From Bombyx mori (taxonomy: Eukaryota > Arthropoda > Insecta > Lepidoptera > Bombycidae), in NCBI RefSeq assembly GCF_030269925.1, contig NC_085123.1, positions 1,736,001 to 1,800,000 of the forward strand: a stretch of DNA of 64,000 nucleotides, read 5' to 3'. Numbering within the stretch: position 1 is the stretch's first letter; each line of letters begins with the position of its first letter. Made by a program: the position numbers and the translations under genes. Under the pieces are notes generated by a model. That model had not been told where the DNA came from and did not search any database. It was given only the letters and a program-made list of their open reading frames with translations. Of the stretch, positions 44,741 through 56,759 are shown piece after piece.

Positions 44741-46215
44741 TACTGAACCATGCATCCTATTGAATTGAAACTTGGTATCCATATAGAAAATACATGTACT
44801 TAATGGATAGGCTAATATTTATATAAGGGTTAGACTCCCTACACCAGTTGCAGGGGCGTTAATGATGAGAATCGTTGTGGGGGCGCTAATGATTAAAAAC
44901 GCTAAATTTAAAATTTCAAATTATTATTGATTATTATTATTATTTTAATAAATCTTTTTATATAGATTTCTTCTGTGCGTGTGTTTGTCACTGAGCTCCT
45001 CCTAAGCAACGATTTCCTGGCCAACTAGTTTTCTATATTTATGTTATCTGAATATAGCTGTGTTATTCCTATCATTGAACTAATAGAATAGTGTGTTGGA
45101 TTTTCCCCATTAAATTATATCAAATAATTTGAAAATTTTTATAATATTTTGACGACAACACGTAAACTTGAATCCATCAATCTTCCCTTATGACGAACTT
45201 TTGATGGCACACAAAATGCTGTTTTTTTTTTATTAAGGAAGTAATTTTAATTTTTTTATCTCATTGGTTTGGTTAATGTAATTTCCTATGTTAAATATAA
45301 AGCCTTATATTACCTTCAATGTCAAAAATAAATCCATTATTACCTTATATTCTAATACTGTAATTACGGACAAAAGTTTCCTCATTCAAAGTACCTAGTC
45401 GTCGCTGCGGTAAGTTCGCGAAAATAATATAAACTTCCAGCATAACGTATTAGGTACAATGATAAATTTTGCATTACAAACTTGAGAAGTTCAAAATGTA
45501 TTCACATAATTAAATCCACCGCGCCGGTCGGAACTTTGACCATTGTTCCTTGACTGGGGCGTATCGAAGGTATAAACTAGGGGCCGTTTTACTTCTTAAA
45601 TTTGAAGGCATTTAGAATTCTATGGAGACATCAAACAACTGAATGTCTTCATACGAGCTCAAAAGATGAATCACATTCTGCACAGACACGATAATTTTCC
45701 GATCTGATTAAAAAATCCGAACAAAACGGCGGGACATCACAGAACAAAAAGAATTATGTTACCATTTGGTAAACACTGACAGTGGTGAGTTAATAAAACA
45801 AAAAAAAATGGTAATTAACTAAAGGCTTTTTATTGTAATGCGGCTGGTAGCACGTGCTCCCTCTATATAAAGTATATCTAAAATAGTAACAAAGTCACAT
45901 AGGAATGCAGTGTGTGTGTGTGTGGGTTTTTTTCATTTTATTTCCCTTGTCTGTATACGAGGATTTATTTTACAATAAATTCAGAATTTCTTATGGCATA
46001 CGACCCCCCAATACCCAATTCAGAGTACGGCCCTGTACTACACAATGATTGATATGAAAACTTTTAAGTGCCGATAGGATTTGCAGATTGCGAATTTAAA
46101 TTAGTTTTCTGATTCATCTTCCCTTGCTCGGTAAAGTTTTAGAAAAGGGTGAATTGCATTTCTTTGTATGATCCTTTTCTCGATTATCAAATAAGTTTTT
46201 CATTTGTTTTGAAAC
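44741..46215. other. Remainder of the interrupted repeat, then no gene seen
   Basis: Repeat-like up to about 44900 (actactgaaccatgcatcct, gtgggggcgctaatgat). Beyond that AT-rich sequence with a short TG simple repeat at 45909-45923. No supported exon. Confidence 0.4.
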
Positions 46216-46229
46216 TATGCTTCTATACT

Positions 46230-46446
46230 TCTATACTAATATTATAAAGAGGAAAGATTTGTTTGTTTGTTTGTTTCGAATAGGCTCCGAAACTACTGGA
46301 CCGATTTGAAAAATTATTTTTCCATTAGAAGCCGACATTGTCCCTGATGAACATAGGCTACTTTTTTTTATTTATTTTTTTATTATTTTTTTTTGTTTCA
46401 TGTGTGTTTTAATGTTTCCGAAGCGAAGCGAGGGCGGGTCGCTAGT
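46230..46446 (+). mobile_element. Helitron-like element, short, complete ends
   Basis: Starts TCTATACTAATATTATAAAG and ends gaagcgagggcgggtcgctagt. Internal T-rich stretch at 46365-46395. About 217 bp. A sister copy lies inverted at 57520-57747. Confidence 0.65.
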
Positions 46447-46460
46447 ATTTTATAAGCTTA

Positions 46461-46572
46461 AATGCCCGCTGAGTTTCTCGCCGGATCTTCTCAGTGGGTC
46501 GTGATTTCGATTCGGTGGTAGATTCTGCGGGCACTGCTCTAGCTAAGGCTAGTTGTACGATAGCTCAGTTTT
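46461..46572 (+). repeat. Jockey-type LINE 3' fragment
   Basis: cccgctgagtttctcgccgg, atcttctcagtgggtcgtga, cggtggtagattctgcgggc. Confidence 0.55.
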
Positions 46573-46836
46573 ATGATATTTTAAAGATTTCACGACTCCT
46601 TTTTTCAAATGTTGCACAAACTGCGGCAACACGTAGCGCTAGTGTCGCGCTCAGTTTTGATTGCGCGAGTACCGGGCAAGTTGGCGGGAGATTTCAAAAT
46701 GTAAACCCCAAAATCGAACACCAGTGTTAGGAAATTCGCCAGGCTTGTGAGTTCGCCTACACCGTAGTTGAAGCTAGTATATAATATAACCTCTCGAAGC
46801 TACTAGCGTAAATAGACAATGATTTTTTTATTGTGA

Positions 46837-47123
46837 ATAGCTGACTAAGCAGACTTCGTAGTGCCTCAATCGATAAATAAAAGAACTAAACTTTTGTATA
46901 AAATAAACTTAAAACAAACAAAAGAAATCTGTCCGACGGGGGACACATGAAAGGAAAAACAAAATTGTTATTTTTTTTTATTCCGAGTATTTTCATATAT
47001 CTACCTTTTGAACCTTCTCTGGACTTCCACAAGTAATTCAAGACCAAAATTAGCCAAATCGGTTCAGCTGTTCTCGAGTTTTAGCGAGACTAACCAACAG
47101 CATTTTATTTTTATATATAGAGA
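46837..47123 (-). mobile_element. Helitron-like element, diverged 3' end
   Basis: Minus copy of the 22927-23177 family. The 3' end reads gcttagtcagctatt instead of gccgggtcagctagt, so the terminal CTAGT is mutated. The 5' TC end (tctctatatataaaaat) is intact. Confidence 0.55.
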
Positions 47124-47738
47124 TTAGCGCTACGAAATTAAGTTATTAGAGAAAACACGAGGTTTTCACGATTTCACTGAATTTTTTTATACGCTTTTAT
47201 TAGCTTCATACGTATGTTAGTATGTAACGGAATCTTTGAACATGATTTTGACCCCCTTTAAAAGGTCGGATTAACTCGAAATTGGGTGTACTTATTAATA
47301 AGTATGTCAAATTTCAAAGTCCTTAAGAATCGATGACAATTCAATATTTTAAACACTTTGATCCGATATCCTTACTAGGATAATCAGAATTAGCGATTTT
47401 TTTGTTTTCCTGAGACCCGGAGTGTCTGCGTCAAGACCAAGAAGGGAAACTACCAGGCGCGCCGATCACCTATTTCTCGGATAAGTTACCGACTGATTCA
47501 GATGAAAAATAAATCTAACTTAACAGACACACGATACTTTTTATATAGTCATTAGATAGAAAAACAATTGCTATTTCGAATGTTAATATTTCGATTCTCG
47601 GAGTTTTATAAAGAAATCTTTGTTATTGACCAAATGTGACAGTGCTTGTTTTGGACATAATAATTAGCTTAGAAGGGAAAATACATTTGTATTTCTAATT
47701 AATTTATACCGGGCTAATAATGATCTTATTTAAAGCTA

Positions 47739-48049
47739 ACTAGGGGATGACCGATTTCATATATTGTGTTTTTTAGAAATTATATTTAAATACGAATTAC
47801 ATATTAATATTATATTATTTGCTATTTTCTTTTAATAAAAAAAAATAAGTTTAAGTTGACTATCGATAAATTTGATTATTGAAGACACGAATAAAACAAC
47901 ATTTTCTGAAAATAAATCGTAGCTAGATCGATTTGTCGCCCCCGAAATCCCTTGTATACTAAATTTTATGAAAATCGTTGGAGCCGTTTCCGAGATTCAG
48001 ATTCTATATACGAGTTATATACAAGAATTGCTCGTTTAAATATATAAGA
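47739..48049 (-). mobile_element. Helitron-like element, complete ends
   Basis: Minus strand starts TCTTATATATTTAAACGAGC and ends CTAGT (actag at 47739-47743). Shares its 5' half with 16700-16928. Confidence 0.6.
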
Positions 48050-48121
48050 TATTTTTATGGGTTCAACGCACTGAAGTCGCTCGCGTGGGTGCCCACAACG
48101 AATTTAAAGAGTCGATCGTAA

Positions 48122-48370
48122 ATGGTACGTTCGAACCACTTTTTTGCTGCAGATAACAAAGACCTTAACCTGATGTATACAGTGATTGCTTCGCGGCTTA
48201 AAAACGGCATAGTGCTACCGGTCAGGGCAGGCTTGCTTACGTATAAACGCCATAAAATATCAGCTGACTATTACAATATCTTGATAACAATATTCAGAGA
48301 ACGTTTCTGCCCTTATGATTATCCCTGGAGCTCATTTTACCCACAAGGAGAAAATGCGCCAGATATCTGA
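48122..48370 (+). other. Unidentified 82-codon frame, possible decayed gene fragment
   Basis: Translation includes ADNKDLNLMYTVIASRLKNG and GENAPDI. A neighbouring frame just upstream reads VGAHNEFKESIVNGTFEPLF up to the same point, so two coding-like frames meet near 48155 at a ctgcag sequence. KDLNLMY is reminiscent of the cullin repeat consensus, but the match is short and unverified. A Bm1 SINE follows directly. Confidence 0.25.
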
Positions 48371-48374
48371 ACTC

Positions 48375-48666
48375 AACATCGTAAATCAAACCCGCAAAAT
48401 TATAAATTGCGTCATTACTGGTGGTAGGACCTCTTGTGAGCCCGTGCGGGTGAGTACCACTACCTTGCCTATTTCTGCCGTGAAGCAGTAATGCGTTTCG
48501 GTTTGAAGGGTGAAGCAGCCGTTGTACAGCTAAAACTGAGATTTTACAACTTATGTCTCAAGGTGTGTGGCGGCATTTACGTGGTAGATGTCTATGGGCT
48601 CTGGTAACCTTAACACCAGGTGGGCTGTGAGTTCGTCCAACCATCTATGCAACAAGATAAAAAAAA
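48375..48666 (+). repeat. Bm1-type SINE, 5'-truncated
   Basis: From cgtaaatcaaacccgcaaaa to ccaaccatctatgcaacaag and an A-rich tail. Confidence 0.82.
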
Positions 48667-49034
48667 TCAATTACTTAGCCACATTTTACCCATGATAATA
48701 AAATGCCCCTGACAGCCAAACTCGACGTCGTAAATACAGCATTAGTATTATATACAATTGAACGTGTGCAGTAACTAGAAAGTGAATTTGTTGACGCGTT
48801 AAATTCATATAATTTAACTTGCAAACAAACGCTAAGCCGTATTCAACATTGAGGAAATGAAAGTGCGAATAAAAAATTAAAATTATAATTATAAACGTGC
48901 TTATATAGTTCATATGAAATTCAAAGATACGATAACGCGTGATCTTGGAAGCGAAGGGTAATCAGAGATAGCCGAGTGACGAATGCCTGGGTTACCAGTG
49001 GGGTGTTATCCATAAATTACGTCACGTGAAGGAT

Positions 49035-49190
49035 TGGTATCAAACACAGGTATCAAAAGGTAGGATAGGTATCAAAGGACAGGATAGGTATCAAAGGATA
49101 GGATAGGTATCAAATAATAGGATAGGTATCAAAGAATAGGATAGGTATCAAAGAATAGGATAGGTATCAAAGTATAGGAAGGAAGGATAT
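49035..49190. repeat. 19-bp minisatellite
   Basis: Six consecutive 19-base units (aggataggtatcaaagaat and close variants) at 49062-49175, with degenerate units on both sides (aggtatcaaaaggt before, aggaaggaaggatatca after). Confidence 0.9.
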
Positions 49191-49455
49191 CATCGGAATG
49201 TGACGTTGTGTCACAAGGAGCACGGGATAAATGCTTATGACGTCACCAATTAAGATTTAAAATACTGACTAAAATACTAATTAAATTAGTCTTTCATTGT
49301 TTCCTGAGTAGTTATTTGCTTTCTCTGTTATCTAAAATGTTTAATGCTTTATGCTTGATGCTAAAAATAAGAAATGAAAATAGCTTTTATTCTTTCGATT
49401 GTTACTCATAAATGTGACAACCGTCACAAGGACGGGAGGGGGCGTTAAATAGGGT

Positions 49456-49662
49456 TTTCTTGCCTTTGTAGGCAATCGAGCATACGGCCCACTTGATGAT
49501 AAGTGGTCACCGTCGCTCACAGACGTCAGCAATGCCAGGGACATAGCCAAGCCGCTGTCTACCATTCAGTACTCTCTGCAAGTCCCGTTTGAAGAAGGAC
49601 ATGTCATAGCGCTCAGGATACACCATGCAAGGGAACTCATCCCAAAGCCGGATGGTACGTGG
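49456..49662 (-). repeat. CR1-like LINE 3' end
   Basis: Antisense: gacgtcagcaatgccaggga, cgtttgaagaaggacatgtc, ccaaagccggatggtacgtg. The last ORF codons and 3' UTR are present. Confidence 0.62.
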
Positions 49663-49846
49663 AAATGCACTGTTTGCCGATTATTGCGATTCATGTATTA
49701 GTCTAATTTTTAAACACATCGAAGGCTTTAGCACCAGCGCAATATACCGGCAATAAAACAACTTATTTACAATTTTTTTAAAAGTACTAGACTTTGTTCA
49801 TTTCACCGATTTATCTCAGGGCTGTAACTTTCTCTGTAAATGTTTT

Positions 49847-50034
49847 TTTTTTATTGCTTAGATGGGTGCACTAGCTCACAGCCAACCTGGTGTTAAGTGG
49901 TTACTGGAGCCTATAGACATCTACAACGGCTGCCCCACCCTTCAAACCGAAACGCATTACTGCTTCACGGCAGAAATAGGCAAGGTGGTGGTACCTACCC
50001 GTGCGGAATCACAAGAGGTCTTACCACCAGTAAG
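49847..50034 (-). repeat. Bm1-type SINE with internal deletion
   Basis: acatctacaac joins directly to ggctgccccacccttcaaac. The segment between two acaac motifs in the consensus is missing, suggesting deletion between short direct repeats. Confidence 0.8.
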
Positions 50035-50039
50035 CTAAC

Positions 50040-50940
50040 GTATTGTTAGTTCAATAATTTTTATTTTTGAAGAGTGATATAGTGAATTTAAAAAGCTCCT
50101 TACATAATATTAAAGTCGAAATAAACGATTTTAGTGTCATCAAGGGCAAATGATATAAGATAATGACTATACACGGACTTAAAAAATAACATTATACGAA
50201 TTTTACATACATTTGGCATCTGTTATGGCTGCATCACATATTGTTGACACATCTCCTGTTATATAACTCCAGTGACAGTCACTTTTTGGTATTCCGCTAA
50301 GCATCAGATGGGCCATGAGCTTACCTGACGATCTAATGGAACAAAAATAAAAACTTTAAATTAAAACACGACATTTATTTGTGGCAGAGATAGTATAGTT
50401 CACACCTAAGCACAGTAAGCTCAGATAAAAAAATTATATAAGTTTTTACTGCCAACCCTAACCACTAGGGACGCTTAATAAATATCTTTCGTACATAAAT
50501 TCAAAATGCCTCAACAGAAAACATGATACCAATTTTCTTTGGGAGCTCGGAAGCAGGAAATAGCTCGTAGCTTTAGAGAAACGGCAAGATTTATGCACAA
50601 AAGATGTATCTTTATTCATCGCACAAATTTTATGGTTCCAAAGATAAATTATAATAAGATACAATTTTGATTGATCGCATCTCAGTTTAATCAAATAATG
50701 TTTGTTTATATACACCAGAAAATTGTGCGTAATATTTACATAATTGAGGCCATCAGGGCAAAAGTGGCCTAACCCAAAAAAAATATATTCAAGCTTATAT
50801 GACGAATTTATTTAAAATATAATAAATTTTGATGCAAAACCGGCCTATCCATAGATAATAGATAGCTTTGTAAACATTTTTTTGCGCGTATTGTTTTTTT
50901 TTGCTTACTCAAATTCAAATTCATGAAAATTCAAACCTAA
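50040..50940. other. No gene seen
   Basis: AT-rich. An 85-codon minus frame at 50458-50715 shows no domain. A Bm1-like scrap (gcatcagatgggccatgagc) lies at 50303-50340. Confidence 0.4.
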
Positions 50941-50957
50941 TTGCCTCCATACTAACT

Positions 50958-51761
50958 TTTTTTTTTTTTTTTTTTCGGTTAGAGGGCTGAACCTCCTACG
51001 AGGTCCCCGCGCAAAAGGGGCGCGCGGGGTATGTGAGACTCAACGGTCTGCATGGTGTTGTGAGCAGACCGCGGGCCCAAATTTTAGGACCCACCCACTA
51101 AACGACTCCCCTGCACTCTTACACCCGACGTCCGATCCCCTCCGAGGTCAGAACCCGGATGAGGTAGGGGGGCTACCGCGGTCAACACTACAACCAGACG
51201 GCGCGGCTCACCCCAAGGACGCCCAGCCGACGGAGCCTTCGAGGCGAATCGAAGGCTCTGAAACGTCGGCCGTCTCGGTACGGCAGCCCGTCGGGCCGCC
51301 CAGACGGTGCCGCTGGTGTCCCGGAATACCCCGCTGGACCAAAACCAGCCTGCCGGGTCGGGACGCGATACACCGTCGACCGGTCGCTCTATTCACTCCA
51401 CGGCAGCGCGCTAGTGCTGATAGCGCGCCGCGCGGCCTCACCCCCTCAAGTCGCCCCTTGACCTTCATCGGGGGCAGGCCGCTACCTACAGGGGCCGGGA
51501 CGTACGGGCGTATTCCCGCCTCCGGCCCCCGGCTCGACGGCGACGGATCGGTGCGGAAAGGGAAGAGCTCTCCCTCTCTCGCTCCGCCGCCTCCTTATGC
51601 GAGATGGTGGACTCGCAGAAGTCGAGCATCGCCTTCGAGGACGCGTCGCTGCCGAGCATCGTAGCCACGACGCGCGGCACCGAGAGGTCCTCTCCAATGA
51701 CCGCGACGAGGGCGGCGCGTTGCTCGTCGAATCCAGAGCAACGCGCCAGTGTGTGTTCCGC
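50958..51761 (-). mobile_element. R1-clade LINE, 3' 804 bp, with target-site duplication
   Basis: Poly(A) tail as a T-run at 50957-50976. Flanked by identical 15-base repeats (gcctccatactaact) at 50943-50957 and 51762-51776. The minus frames encode the ORF2 end: PRVVATMLGSDASSKAMLDF and STISHKEAAERERE, the closing segment typical of R1/TRAS/SART-type ORF2. The rest is 3' UTR, shared with 12721-13183. It is 5'-truncated. Confidence 0.8.
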
Positions 51762-51785
51762 GCCTCCATACTAACTATGGTAAAC

Positions 51786-53185
51786 TTTTTTTTTTTTTTC
51801 CACGGGAGAAAATCACCGTATCCTCACCCGCACGGCAGGTGGGGTATGTGGGAGTCGAACCTCACTAAAAACTCCTGCCGCTCACAGCCGGCGCCCTACC
51901 CCAGACCGGGTGGGAACCCAGTCGGAGCTATTGAGCCGGCGGGACAGGGTTTACGCAGTGCACATTACATCCATCCCGCCGTCCCCCAGACGCCGGACCG
52001 GCGGCCGCCAGCAACACGACCGCCGGTTCCCTCGGTCGACGGGCCAAGAGCCCGATTGATAGCGCCGCGCTACACCATCCCCCGGAGCGGTCGGGGGAAC
52101 GCGACCTACCACGCCGCCCCGAAGCCCTTAGGGGGCCGGGTTACGGACGGGACCCCGGTCCCGACCCCCTGCTCGGCGGCGGCGGGTTTCTGCGTAGTGA
52201 GGAGAGCTTTGCCTCACTCGCCCCGCCGCCTCCTTCTGCGAGATGGTGCACTCGCAGAAGTCGAGCATAGCCTTCCAAGACTCGTCGCCGCCAAGCATCG
52301 ACGCCACGACGCCAGGCAGCGACAAGTCTGGTCCTATCTTTGCGACAAGGACACGGCGCTGCACCTCCCAAGCGGGGCAGACAGCGAGCGTATGCTCCGC
52401 CGTGTCCAGGTCGTGTCCACAATGGTGGCACCTCGTCGTCGGCTCAGCTCCTATCCGGTGCAGGTACTTTCCGAAGCATCCGTGCCCAGTCAGTACCTGC
52501 ACCAGACGGAAGGTGAGGCGTCCTCGGCCACGATTCACCCAGTCATAAAAGACTGGGTAAACCGCCTCGACGGTCCGTAGACCTCACGTGGGGTTGGCCA
52601 ACCGCCTCGACCACGATTCGAGCACGGACCGCCGAGAATGGGCCTTCCGCGCCCGCAGCTCACTTTTGGAGGGACGCGCCACGCCCAGAGCACGAAGCTC
52701 ACTGCGCCACCGATAGTCGGCAGCGAGCGACTCCGCCTCCAGCTCCCATGGCGGCGTCCTCGCCAACACACACACCGCCTCGAATGAGACGGTGCGATAT
52801 CCATGGATGACCCTGATAGCAACGGTGCGCTGCGGCCGGCGCAGGAACCGAGCCATAGTAGCCCGATTGCGCGGCTCAGCCCTTACAGGCGCCGTACAGG
52901 GCCATCGATCGCACCACCCCAGCGTAGAGGCGGCGTACAACCTGATCCGGCCCCCCGATATCCGGGAGCAGTCGGTTCAAAGAACCGGCTGTCCTCATTA
53001 ATCGGGGGACCAGCTCCGCAAAGTGAGCACGAAAAGCCCACCGGCCGTCCAACACGAGGCCGAGGTACCTTAACTGCACCCCGACTCCTATCCGGACGCC
53101 CCCAACCACGATGTGGGCGTAGACAGGTGGCGCTCTCCGCGGCCCGTGAAACCACAGGCCACTTTTGCGCTGACGGCCTCATATG
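51786..53185 (-). pseudogene. R1-clade LINE, truncated ORF2 with frameshifts
   Basis: T-run tail at 51786-51799, 3' UTR, then ORF2 in pieces. The 52128-52538 frame has CHHCGHDLDTAEHTLAVCP (terminal zinc knuckle) and MLGGDESWKAMLDF. The 52584-52940 frame has RNRATMARFLRRPQRTVAIR and YRTVSFEAVCVLARTPPWEL. The 52876-53165 region has LRYLGLVLDGRWAFRAHFAE and RRLYAGVVRSMALYGA, the end of the RT domain. The pieces lie in different frames, so at least two indels inactivate it. The 5' side stops near 53185 at the RT palm. Confidence 0.8.
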
Positions 53186-53189
53186 TACG

Positions 53190-54460
53190 TTAGATAGGTC
53201 TCATACCTATCTATGTACTACATACGAAAAAATTATATTAAGAGATATCATACCAAAAATAAATATTCGTTCACGCGTGTGAAATTTGAAGACCATCAAA
53301 ATAATAAATGTGAATTCCCCGACCGGTTTTTTAGAAAGAAAATTATCAGAAGACGATTTTAATATTTTTAAATTTAATATTACATACTGTTTACATTACT
53401 TATAATTCCATGACTGCATAAAACAAGACGTAGCGCCACCTGTCGTCAGTTATCGGTACTATGACAAAAACAATCTCGGAAGCTTTTTCTTTCGTAAGTC
53501 TATTGTTTCTATGATTAAGCATCAGGAACGTTAATTGAAATACATACAAAATCATCTGGAAAAATAGCAGCTACCGCGCCTATGACCGTCGATTGCTATA
53601 TGGCCATAATTCACTCAAATATTCAGTCAAATAAAAAAAAGATGTGTGGTGTCGTGGGACACCCGATAGGAACGAAGTTCCTTATTATAAAATGTTTAAA
53701 TTCTATTCGAGGTATAAAGAAAATTCGGGTATACATTTGTTATTATGATTTTTTTATTGATAAAAATAAATAAAAACTACTTTACAAAGTTATCAACTTT
53801 ATTTTATTCACAATGATTTATAAAAAATATATAATAAAAAAAATTGTTATTTTTTGTACGTTATTACAATGTTTAAGTCGTACACTGTGTGCATTAATAA
53901 TAAAAATCTTACGTTACGGACGTTTTTTCCCGGTTAGGGTACCCCTCCGCATCGTCCCTTATGGAACTTCGTTCCAAAAACATATTTAAGCTTACATCAA
54001 AATTCATTCACACGCTTCATTAAACTTGAATCCAAGTCGCGTCTATGGTTCGTACTCATTTAATTCCTCATAAAAGCAAACTCACTCGAACCGTTCGCTT
54101 CGAAACAATACCGCTTCTGGACAACTTTAAAAATCGTTAAATCAACTTAATCTCTTTGAAGGAAGGGAATTTCTCAAAGAAACTCGAGCCCGCATTTTCT
54201 AATTCCAACAGAGCCGCAATGGAATCGCTGCAATAGGATTGCCAGCGTTCGAAACGACAAATTCCCGAAAACTTTTAAGAAAATCGGAAATCCTCACTTA
54301 ACATACCCATACATAACATTCATAACATAACGTGGCACACCTTTAGAATTAAAGTGGCTTTACTAAAAAAAATATGAAAATGAATTTTATACTTTAGACG
54401 GCTTATAAACATGTAACATCTATACGATTTATGACATAAATCTTAAAAGAGGTTTATATG
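53190..54460. other. No gene seen
   Basis: AT-rich. ggaacgaagttcc at 53671-53683 and ggaacttcgttcc at 53960-53972 are small palindromic motifs about 290 bases apart and may mark an unidentified element. No supported exon. Confidence 0.35.
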
Positions 54461-54464
54461 TTAT

Positions 54465-54582
54465 AAAGATGGGTGTCGCATTTACGTTGTAGATGTCTAT
54501 GGGCTCCAGTAACCACTTAACACCAGGTGGGCTGTGAGCTCGTCCACCCATCGAAGCAATAAAAATAAAATAAAAAAAGATG
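54465..54582 (+). repeat. Bm1-type SINE, 3' part only
   Basis: From agatgggtgtcgcatttacg to gtccacccatcgaagcaata and an A-rich tail. Confidence 0.8.
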
Positions 54583-54827
54583 ACATAAATGGTAATTTGA
54601 ATATTGAAACATTAGAAACATAAAAACTGCTGAAGCGATAGCTTTAAATGTTGTTTCTCTTTATAGAGCAACTCAGTTTGTGCTATAGTTTTACTAGGCT
54701 AAACTTTATTTTGATGTGAATAAAATAATACATTATAAACATAGTATATTCTATCAATCTATAAAATTAAATGAGGAGATAAGCATGTCCAGCAGTGGAC
54801 GTCTGTGGGCTGATCATACATAAGTAC

Positions 54828-54970
54828 ATATCCGAGCGCTATGATATGTTCTTCTTCCAGCGATGCTTATGGAGAGTGCATAACGGTCGGCAGCGGCTAG
54901 GCTTTGCCCCTGGAATTGCTAAAATCCATGGGCGACCCTGACTGTAAAGGACTAGGGATCGTCTAGCTTA
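54828..54970 (+). repeat. CR1-like LINE 3' end
   Basis: ccgagcgctatgatatgttc, agagtgcataacggtcggca and catgggcgaccctgactgta correspond to the ORF2 end and 3' UTR. Confidence 0.55.
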
Positions 54971-55061
54971 TATACTTTCACAATCTAAACAAAACAAAAA
55001 TTTAAGTATATTATTTAATTAAGCTCCCAACACCTTCTAAAGTTCGATCTGGACATCAATT

Positions 55062-55265
55062 TAGAATTCCCTGTGTTATGGATATCAGAGACGTACTTAT
55101 ACTTTAAATATAACTATTATGAGTATTTATGTATAGATAAGAAACACCCAGATAAAGAGCAAAAAAACTTGTTCATCACACAATGTTTGCCCGATGTGGG
55201 ACTCGAACCCACGACCCTCGACGCAATAGTCAGAGCTGCTAACTACTGCTCCACCGAGTCAGCTG
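55062..55265 (-). repeat. tRNA-derived SINE (second family), inverted copy
   Basis: Minus strand reads ggtggagcagtagttagcag, B box GGTTCGAGTCC (55199-55209 as its complement), then body gctctttatctgggtgtttc. Matches 27338-27620. Confidence 0.7.
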
Positions 55266-55283
55266 TATAAGGTTTTATTATTA

Positions 55284-55723
55284 ACTAGCGGCCTGCTCCG
55301 GCTCCGCTCCGGTCTTTAACAAAAATTTTAACGATATTTGACGGTGTTTTATTTTTTAAAATAAAAGAACACTTATTGCGGCATAGCTATAATAGTTAGA
55401 CATATGCTGTTGCGACACTTTTTGTAAATAGTAATGTGTTCTACAAAGTCCTAGTACATTATTTTATTCTATCATCAATAGTTGTCGCAGGGCACGCGAT
55501 GTAAAGAATATTTTAGGTAATTTTTTTACACCTTGGGTTACATTATTGGAGTTTTAGTAAGGAACCCTATTTATTTTTTTCAAAAAATATTATAGCCTAT
55601 GTCACTCGGGAATAGTGTAGCTTCCAAACAATGAAAGAATTTTTCAAATCGGTTCTGTAGTTTCGGAGCCTATTAAATACAAACAAACTAACAAATCTTT
55701 CCTCTGTATAATATTAGTATAGA
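55284..55723 (-). mobile_element. Helitron-like element, complete ends
   Basis: Same family as 18437-18868. CTAGT at the minus 3' end (actag 55284-55288), TCTATACTAATATTATAC at the 5' end. Immediately follows the inverted tRNA-SINE. Confidence 0.65.
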
Positions 55724-56017
55724 TTAATATAGAAGTATAGATATAGATAGGAACTGCGTCCGTGTTTCATGGTCGCAAAGAAATAAACGGAAACCAAGAA
55801 ATTCGATTCGTATGGTAACACTGAACCAGTATTGGTCTGATAGTTTCTAGTTGAGGATTCCCTTTCGAAAGCTGTAGACTGTGTACCGAGTCTTCTGTTT
55901 GTATTTTTAGGTAATGAAGCCCGCATTTTGTGATAGTCTTCTTAGAAATCAGGATTCGGTATTCTGTCCATTTCGGCTGTGAACCAATAATGTTTTTCAA
56001 TAGAAACACTTTTAGAA

Positions 56018-56464
56018 GTCGTCGTGGCCCAAACGATAATGCGACCGGTGCATTCATATCTAGCGATGCACCGGTGTTCCAATCACGCAGGCGGGTACCA
56101 ATTTTTCTAATGAAATACGTACTGAACAAATATTCACGATTGACTTCCACGGTGAAGGAATAACATCGTGTAATAAAAATCAGCCGCCAAAATTATAATT
56201 TTTCTTAATTACTGGTGGCAGGACCTCTTGTGAGTCCGCACGGGTATGTACCACCGCCCTGCCTATTTCTGCCGTGAGCAAGTAATGCGTTTCGGTTTGA
56301 AAGGTGAGGCAGCCATTGTAACCTGTAAACTGTGACCTTAGAACAGATATCTCAAGGTGGGTGGCGCATTTACGTTGTAGATATCTATGGGCTCCAATAA
56401 CCACTTAGTACCAGGTGGGCTGTGAGCTCGTCCACCCATCTAAGCAATAAAAAACATTGCTTTG
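56018..56464 (+). repeat. Bm1-type SINE, full length
   Basis: tRNA-like head starts gtcgtggcccaaacgataat, B box ggtgttccaatca near 56073, then tgacttccacggtgaaggaa, the full body and ccatctaagcaataaaaaac. Confidence 0.88.
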
Positions 56465-56524
56465 AATACATTCGCTGTGATCTGGTTGTGACTACAACAA
56501 AGTATAAGGTTAATTAATTAATTA

Positions 56525-56715
56525 AACCGATAAGGAATTATAAAGGATAAGGCATTGGAGGAAGAGGCAGACCTAAAAAGAAATGGATTGCGTGAAAGAC
56601 GATATGTGCAAGAGAGGAGTGAGCGAAGAAATGTTATATGATAGAGGAGTATGGAAGGAGAAAACATGTTGCGCCGACCCCAGGTGACTGGGAGAGGGGC
56701 AGGATAATAATGATT
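56525..56715 (+). pseudogene. RTE-type LINE ORF C-terminus, broken
   Basis: Frame pieces GIGGRGRPKKKWI and KDDMCKRGVSEEMLYD, then EYGRRKHVAPTP-type text. Same tail as 14615-14860 and 30020-30262. Confidence 0.58.
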
Positions 56716-56759
56716 TCGGATTAACCGATAAATAAATCGATGTCGAGATCTGTAAAAAA

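Noticed and set aside
49035..49190. CRISPR-like array.
   Set aside because: Units are contiguous 19-mers without spacers, in a eukaryotic genome: a minisatellite.
51597..52580. A 327-codon open frame on the + strand.
   Set aside because: It is antisense to the GC-rich R1-clade LINE fragments and crosses their junction and a poly-T run; no domain fits it.
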